A stretch of DNA of 64,000 nucleotides from Escarpia spicata (lineage: Eukaryota > Annelida > Polychaeta > Sabellida > Siboglinidae), in assembly GCA_963995525.1 (NCBI GenBank), contig OZ023205.1:43099618-43163617 (forward strand), in the 5' to 3' direction. Below the pieces are notes generated by a model. The model saw nothing but the letters and a program-made list of their open reading frames with translations, was not told the origin of the DNA and did no database searches. The position numbers and the translations under genes are program-made. Each line of letters begins with the position of its first letter. Positions within the stretch are counted from its first letter, which is position 1. Shown piece by piece: positions 32,666 to 64,000 of the stretch.

Positions 32666-33588
32666 GTACATACACCCCGTATATGAAAATTGCACTAACT
32701 CTAATGCTTGTTATACAGTCATTAGGTACACCAAATGTGTTTGCATACTAAACATGTCACTGTCAGTCAGGTGTGTTTTAGTGAAACTAGATAAATTTCA
32801 TGTAAAACCTGTCTAGATAATTAACTCTCTTTATACAGTGCATTATAATTGGAACCAATATTATAACACCAACACGTCACAAGCTGGTCATGCATTGATG
32901 CAGTTTATTACCAGTACACTTCTTATATATTGGTATAAATCTTAACAAATTATAACCATTCCTCCACTTGTCAAAGTCATGACTGTTACTATCAGACTAA
33001 CTGAAATGTTCATAGTCTCGAGTTCGATGCAGGTACACAAATTCCTCATTCACAGTGTAACAGCTTGTTGTCCCATCAATCCTTTCACACAACCTGCAAC
33101 ACAAATATTTAGTAATGGTAAGTGGCATGCAAATATAATTTGTTAGATAATTCACATGATATCAAACTATAGGTAGATTCAGTATTGCCCTGTAGGGGTT
33201 TGTAGCATATTCAGATTCTCTAGAGGGGTGGATAGACTGAATCACTCATTATTTGGCCATGCTACAATGTGAGGACGAAACAGGTTATAAAATTATCACA
33301 AAATACCCTATGGCCCAATAGTCCCCCTTAAATACACCATTGAATATAATAATAATGAAATCTTATATAGCGCCGGTATCCGCCGTAGAGGCACTCATGG
33401 CAAGGCAGGCAAGCGCCATGAGCGCCTTTATTATCAATATAATAAAAATATATAATAGCAAATATCCAGTCTTTGGGACTGGTTACCAAAGAATATTCGT
33501 TCATATAATTATACTAATACTATATGCTATATATATATATGATATATACCACTGCCTATAGCCAGCCAGTACTAAACAAAGGATTATT

Positions 33589-34985
33589 CTATAAAGTGGT
33601 ATAATTTTGGATTACCTTGTTCATAAGAAGAGTAGCGTCTTTCATTTCTGATGCATTGAGTTGATAGACTCGCCCGGTTGAAGTCAGTTGTTCGACAGTG
33701 ATCAAAATCTGACCTAGACCAACGATCAGCTCATAAAGGCATCTTGGGAAGTTGAAGGAAGGTGAAGGTCCGGCTGGATGAAGAAAGCTGACTTGTGCTT
33801 CATTGGTTTCAGACATCACCTTCAACACGTAGGCTAGCCACCTGTTGTCATCAGACATGCACGTAATGTATGATCCGTCAATGTCAGCCACTCCTACAGT
33901 TCTCGTTCATTCGTAATCTTCACGATCTCCTGTTCTGTGTCTGCTGAGAACTTGCGCACTTCCATCAAAGAACGTTATCCTCGAACGGGAATGAAAGAGT
34001 GCAGTCGTTGTGTTCCTGTTACTGCAACAACATCTGCAAATCTGTTCCGTAACTTAACTTCTTCATCTGTGATTTCATCTGTTTCAACAAACATGACTTT
34101 GGTGGACGGCAAGTTGCCAGAGGCCCACACAAACAAGTCCATTGATGTCTGGATCTGGTCATCATATGGCTTTTGAAGGCTGGCTCTAGCAGCCAGTCGT
34201 TTCACAGTGCCACCGACACCATCACATGGGCCCTTGCCATGAGACGTGGCGAAGAAGTCCCACTCTGCAGTAACACCATCAAAGTCTTCTGCATGGAAAA
34301 TGGTGTTCGAGAAGTTCTTTCTATTCTTGCATTGAGACGCAGCTCCATCCGAGAAATAGATGATATGGTGAAGAGGCATGTTGTCACCCAGAAATGATAT
34401 CAGGTGATGCTGGTAGCAATGCGTGTCATTGAGTTGGAGATGACAACAAAGGTTTTGTGCTTGACTACTCCTTCTCCTCGATAGTATGCAACAAACAGAT
34501 GTATGGTTGCTTGGTCATTCGTCCAGTGGTAGCCCTGTGCAGCATCTTGCACAACAAACAGACGTATGGTTGCTTGGTCATTCATCCAGTGGTAGCCCTG
34601 TGCAGCATCTTGCACAACAAACAGACGTATGGTTGCTTGGTCATTCGTCCAGTGGTAGCCCTGTGCAGCATCTTGCACAACAAATGAGTCATTCTTTGCA
34701 ACATCACCAGTGACTATCACCTCTCCTTTAACCAACTGACTTTTCTTGTCTTTCAAGAAAGCTGACTGCTGTTTCGCGATAAAATCATGACGTTTTAAGA
34801 CCTCAAGACTGTCCATCAAACAAACACGTCTGTTTGTTTTACAACTGCGTCCCGTCTTGTTCGGTCAACCGAGACCCATGCTTTATATGTAATTTCATCG
34901 AACGCTAGATCATCATGTGCGGCATGTAGACTCTCTTTCAAATGACCCTGTGTGGGACAGTAGTCACACTTCCCAAGGAAACATG
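33589..34985 (-). pseudogene. Transposase-like gene of the 3.45 kb element
   Basis: Minus-strand pieces, 5' to 3': GKCDYCPTQGHLKESLH (near 34960), AFDEITYKAWVSVDRTRR, a frame change near 34820, KRHDFIAKQQSAFLKDKK and VIVTGDVAKNDSFVVQDAAQ. Next come three in-frame copies of a 22-residue unit, VAYYRGEGVVKHKTFVVISN, a 1-nt frame break near 34420, IIYFSDGAASQCKNRKNF, FFATSHGKGPCDGVGGTVKR and LHSFIPVRG with a stop. The tail is VADIDGSYITCMSDDNRW and FLHPAGPSPSFNFPR. From memory this order is that of a multi-copy family of uncharacterised proteins in cnidarians and other invertebrates, sometimes labelled cc8L18.2-like. Aspartates in VTGD and YFSDG suggest an RNase-H-fold transposase, by inference. 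It is broken by two frameshifts and a stop. Confidence 0.6.
34485..34690. repeat. 66-bp in-frame coding repeat, three copies
   Basis: Three near-identical 66-bp units (cagacgtatggttgcttggt and continuation) encode FVVQDAAQGYHW(T/M)NDQATIRL on the minus strand without breaking the frame. Family members as I remember them have this segment once. Confidence 0.95.
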
Positions 34986-35119
34986 AATTATACATACCTG
35001 GTACTTGTATATTTAGTATAAGTAAATTCATAGACTGGATAATTGCAAAGTGATAGCATAACAAAATTAAGTGAGAATATGCAAGCACATATTGGTTCAC
35101 AGAATGATACACATTTAGC

Positions 35120-35633
35120 GATTTTTTTAATGTGTTATTTTGATCATATCTTAAAAACCCTAAGAGTGCCCACTCTGATTTTCTCAGGAAATTTGAGTTA
35201 CATACTGTCCTATATAATGAATCTGTTTTTGGTCCAATCGGTTTGGAGGTTTTTTTCACAGGGGGGTCACAGGTCACAAAAATGGCATGTATTAAAAAAA
35301 ATTATTCTTTAAATATTTCGTTATCTGATTCCATGTCCACTAGATGCAGTTAAATGAGACCTTTCCAGAAATGTAACATTTATTAGTCTAGCACTATTAT
35401 TACTGAAGTTATGGGTCGGAGAGTGATAGAAAATGGCGATCAAATTCCGTTTTTTTTACAAATTGCCATTTTTTTGAGGGCCTATAACTCGAAAACTATA
35501 CAACCCAATTTTCAAAAAATTTGGCATGGTTGTTTACACAATATGTGCCAATTAGTATATGAAATTTAAGCTAATTCGGAGGTGGGTCGGCCAAAAAAGT
35601 GGCAAAACTGATTGATTTGACATGGAATCACCC
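35120..35633 (-). repeat. Right TIR of the 3.45 kb transposon
   Basis: It is the inverted partner of 32181-32665. It ends catggaatcaccc followed by TTGT. Confidence 0.85.
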
Positions 35634-35639
35634 TTGTCG

Positions 35640-37142
35640 TTAAATTCTTAATCATGTGATCAATGCAAAAATTATTATATGTTTTGATATGAGGCGGCGC
35701 CAAACTTCACAAGTCGATATACCACAGTCTGTTCGTGTCAGACTTGTTAATGTATCGATATATAATAATAAGTAACAACGTTTAGTATAGCATAGCTCAA
35801 ATATAGTAATAAATAATTGCATATTGTGTGCATTAAAAGAACCTGCTCCCCCTCAATGTGCAACGATTCGCCGACACGTGACCTCATTCATGTTCATTTC
35901 AAGGTGTGTCGTTTCTAGGTCACAACGTCACGTGCGTGTGTAGTGGACTAGCCAGGGGTGCAAGGTTGCTGGTGGCTAGCGTCTTCTTTTTGCCAGTGTT
36001 TAGCAGTAGCAAACTTAAATAATTATTATTCAGAGGGGTACCATTAAAGAGTGACTTCAAACTAGTAATAGTTATTTTTTTCTGTTTGTTGACTGATTGT
36101 TAAAATAATTAGATGTGAATGGGTAGTTTTTCTGTAAATAAAATGGAATTTTCCAAATTAGCTCTGCATATCTATAATTATTTTAATGTTTGACATCACA
36201 GTTTGTACTCTTTGCAGTCTAATATATTTAAATTTCTGTTCAGCCTAGCCTAACAATATTTTGTATACCGATTGCTTATATATTAGTCTCTGGAAATATT
36301 AAATATGTTGTGAATTCATACTTAAAATGTTATGTCATGCTGAATATTGTCTTTTGCTAAAAGTTAAGACATGCCATTTTAACTAAATAAAACATGTTGT
36401 ATTGTCTATATATTTTATATATATACTATAATCTTCCATTTGTTCACATTTATATTTATCTAAATGTACTTTTTCAAAATTACTGTGTTGCTTGTACATT
36501 TTTTATTTTCAAAATCTAACAATAGTATATCTCAGTTTATGTTAAACCTAGCTCGAAGAAATTTTGCAGACATATTACCTGTATAATATTCTCTGGATAT
36601 GTTGAATATTACGCAGATTGACAAATATTAAAAAGTGTAAAGCTGTATATTGTGTTTTGTTCTACAAATGCTTGTCCAAGCCAATATTGTAATGCATAAA
36701 TATATATATTATATACACTGTGTACATAATATACTATGTGTAAGTGGTTTGATATTAAACTACAAGCTGTACACTGCTACTGCGTCTCATGTATTTAATT
36801 TAGTCTTGTGTCGCAAGTGCCTTTTAACCACTGCTCACCGCATTCTATGTGCCCTTTTACTAAAATGGCACCCTACCATTTTAAAAATCTGCGCAAAACA
36901 CTGGTATAGTACAGAAATTTGGATAAATAGTGGTTTTGTTGCCTACATATATAAAACATGCTGTACAAAGAATTAACTGTAAACTATAGCTTTATGTTAA
37001 TGATAACTTGAAAGCGACACATAAATGACAACTTGCAAAGTGTTTGCTGTTGTGTGAATATTTCTGCTCAGCCATAATCATTTACTTTTGTTCTCAGTAA
37101 AGTGTCTATGGTCGGTTCTAGGGCAATAGGTGGTAGCCAGCG
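35640..37142 (+). promoter_or_regulatory. Upstream region of NDUFS1, possible promoter and leader
   Basis: Positions 35860-36000 are comparatively CpG-rich, with CACGTGAC and CGTCACGTGCG motifs, and are the best promoter candidate. The remainder is AT-rich. A pyrimidine tract ending ctcag at about 37099 looks like an acceptor about 45 bp before the ATG. The 5' leader may therefore be split, with a first non-coding exon near 35,950. No transcription evidence is available. Confidence 0.35.
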
Positions 37143-53892
<16,750 letters not shown>

Positions 53893-54238
53893 AACGATCA
53901 CGCCACATGCTGGTACTGATGTGTACTACAGCGCATCCACGGAACAGTGTCCTCACCGGACGTTGTCGTGTTAACATAGCGACAGTTGCTGTTACTCGAC
54001 CGGTGTGTTTAATTAATTTAAGCAGATATTAGCAGATGTTAAGATTCTTTGACAGTTGCTTGGATTCTAGAAGAGGAACATTCACTCGAAACGTGTGTCG
54101 ATAATATATTATGGGCTGAAGAAAAGGAACATTGAATCTGCTTGGGATTGTACGCCGAGAAGGTGTCCATACCATGGACTAGAGGAAAGAATCATTGATT
54201 CTGTGTGTGCTGTTGGCTGCTGCAGTGTACAAATGACA

Positions 54239-54244
54239 AATAAA
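54239..54244 (+). promoter_or_regulatory. NDUFS1 polyadenylation signal
   Basis: AATAAA lies about 350 bp after the stop codon, overlapping a second AATAAA-like hexamer. It is the first canonical signal in the 3' flank, followed by a T/G-rich stretch. Confidence 0.7.
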
Positions 54245-54609
54245 ATAAAATTATATTGGAGTATGTCTTTCTTGAGTTGTTTTGTTTGCATGTTTGTGGT
54301 GTAAGAAGCATAGCAATTACTAGGGAAGCTAATATGTTTTAATAATCGTTAGGGAAGCTGGTATGTTTCTAGTTTGTTTTAAATTAAAATATTCAAATAC
54401 TTAATTGCATGATTCTAGTGTTTCATTTTGCTGTGCATATTATTTGACAAAGAAACAGTAGAGAAAATTAATGCTTTATGTTTGCTCTCAGCTACAAAAA
54501 TGCCTTGATACAAGGAGAAACAGAAAGTAAATGTTGATAAAATGACACTACATGATGAACACTACACGTTGTGCAGCAACAGTATAAAACAGGCTGAATG
54601 TCACAGTTC

Positions 54610-55215
54610 TCAGGTGCTATACCTGGACAAGACTTAACTCTGTTCTCAGGTGTTCAGGTATTTCACACCTGGACAAGACTTAACTCTGTTCTCAGGTGTT
54701 CAGGTATGTCACACCTGGACAAGACTTAACTCTGTTCTCAGGTGTACAGGCATATCACACCTGGACAAGACTTTACTCTGTTCTCAGGTGTTCAGGTATG
54801 TCACACCTGGACAAGACTTTACTCTGTTCTCAGGTGTCCAGGTATGTCACACCTGGACAAGACTTTACTCTGTTCTCAGGTGTCCAGGTATGTCACACCT
54901 GGACAAGACTTTACTCTGTTCTCAGATGTTCATGTATGTCACACCTGGACAAGACTTTACTCTGTTCTCAGGTGTCCAGGTATGTCACACCTGGACAAGA
55001 CTTTACTCTGTTCTCAGGTGTTCAGGTATGTCACACCTGGACAAGACTTTACTCTGTTCTCAGGTGTCCAGGTATGTCACACCTGGACAAGACTTTACTC
55101 TGTTCTCAGGTGTCCAGGTATGTCACACCTGGACAAGACTTTACTCTGTTCTCATTTGTACAGGTACATCAAACCTGGACAAGACTTAACCCAGTTCTCA
55201 GATGCACAGGTATGT
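54610..55215. repeat. 46-bp minisatellite between NDUFS1 and HECW
   Basis: About thirteen units of ctcaggtgttcaggtatgtc plus acacctggacaagactttac plus tctgtt. Each contains ttctcag, gtgttcag and gtatgt in a row, that is, an acceptor-like and a donor-like sequence eight bases apart. The plus-strand frames of 161-211 codons here are repeat artefacts. Confidence 0.93.
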
Positions 55216-55474
55216 CACACCTGTTGACCACCTTTACAGTGGTCTTGTCAATCACGTTGACAGCTATGACAGCAACAGTTTTGTCAACAAAACAAAGTGA
55301 CAAACTTGACTGCTATCACACACACTTGTAATAGACCACGACTGCTTGGCTTTGTTTCTCATGGTCCACAATGTGCTTGTCTCTCCAACTGCTGTCAACA
55401 GCTGTTGTCACTGACACCAGTGTATAATCGTCCATTTCACTCAATGTGCGTGTCTCTGATGACAGAGGTCCACT

Positions 55475-63924
<8,450 letters not shown>

Positions 63925-64000
63925 CTACAAACAACACAACGCAAAGTGTATCAACTGAACAAGTCCGCCATTCATAGACAAACATCCACCACTGTCTGTA

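Larger units (their letters stand above)
32181..35633. mobile_element. DNA transposon with TIRs of about 500 bp
   Basis: The left end reads GGGCGATTCCATGTCAGATC, and the reverse complement of the right end is the same but for C/T and A/G changes. Similarity runs for about 485-510 bp (32181-32665 against 35120-35633), including aaaggtctcatttaactgca and tagtggacatggaatcag. TTGT occurs immediately outside both ends and may be a 4-bp target duplication. The interior holds a minus-strand transposase-like gene with frame breaks. Terminal GGG, a 4-bp duplication and long TIRs are compatible with a Sola-type element, but this assignment is a guess. Confidence 0.82.

Noticed and set aside
33937..34397. 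Plus-strand ORFs opposite the transposase-like gene
   Set aside because: They are antisense shadows; the conserved residues read on the minus strand.
54650..55331. Three overlapping repeat ORFs (161-211 aa)
   Set aside because: They are products of the 46-bp repeat; they overlap in all three frames and have no conserved domain.

Overview
The window is animal nuclear DNA. It has no bacterial operons or ribosome binding sites. Two highly conserved animal genes are split by canonical GT-AG introns, and the rest is dominated by several transposon classes and by minisatellites. A marine invertebrate is certain enough. A cephalochordate (amphioxus) is my best guess, from the vertebrate-like proteins, the mix of CR1-like, Penelope-like, Ty3/gypsy and P2X7-type elements, and the minisatellites lying on exon-intron boundaries. 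The species assignment is inference.

Layout. Positions 1-9,400 hold transposon relics (a P2X7-type exon, a hAT BED-finger fragment) and a truncated, nonsense-mutated copy of a kelch-like gene. Positions 9,571-11,223 (minus) hold an apparently intact BTB-BACK-kelch gene (KLHL family). Positions 11,998-24,889 are one 12.9 kb element bounded by inverted repeats of about 105 bp. It carries a decayed plus-strand transposase-like gene and a convergent minus-strand gene with a P2X7-ballast-like zinc domain, and it was later invaded by a smaller inverted-repeat element and a decayed Ty3/gypsy retrotransposon. Positions 25,000-31,700 hold LINE tails, a second inverted-repeat element, a foldback element, a tRNA-derived SINE and a Cys-rich/acidic ORF. 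Positions 32,181-35,633 are a DNA transposon with terminal inverted repeats of about 500 bp and a decayed transposase-like gene containing an in-frame triplication.

Positions 37,143-53,892 (plus) are a complete 17-exon NDUFS1 gene (75 kDa Fe-S subunit of mitochondrial complex I, 732 aa by my count). Positions 55,475-63,924 (minus, convergent) are the last eight coding exons of a HECW-type HECT E3 ubiquitin ligase, covering nearly the whole HECT domain including the catalytic cysteine. The 5' part of that gene lies beyond the right edge.

The most striking structural theme is that several introns of both host genes contain minisatellites whose unit includes a splice junction, sometimes with flanking coding sequence. 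NDUFS1 intron 5 holds about ten tandem decoy copies of the start of exon 6 with its acceptor. The 3.1 kb HECW intron holds about fifty tandem copies of an exon end with a consensus donor. NDUFS1 intron 1 is a 17-bp array running straight into the acceptor of exon 2. This suggests splice junctions act as seeds for tandem amplification here, and raises the question of how the true sites are chosen.
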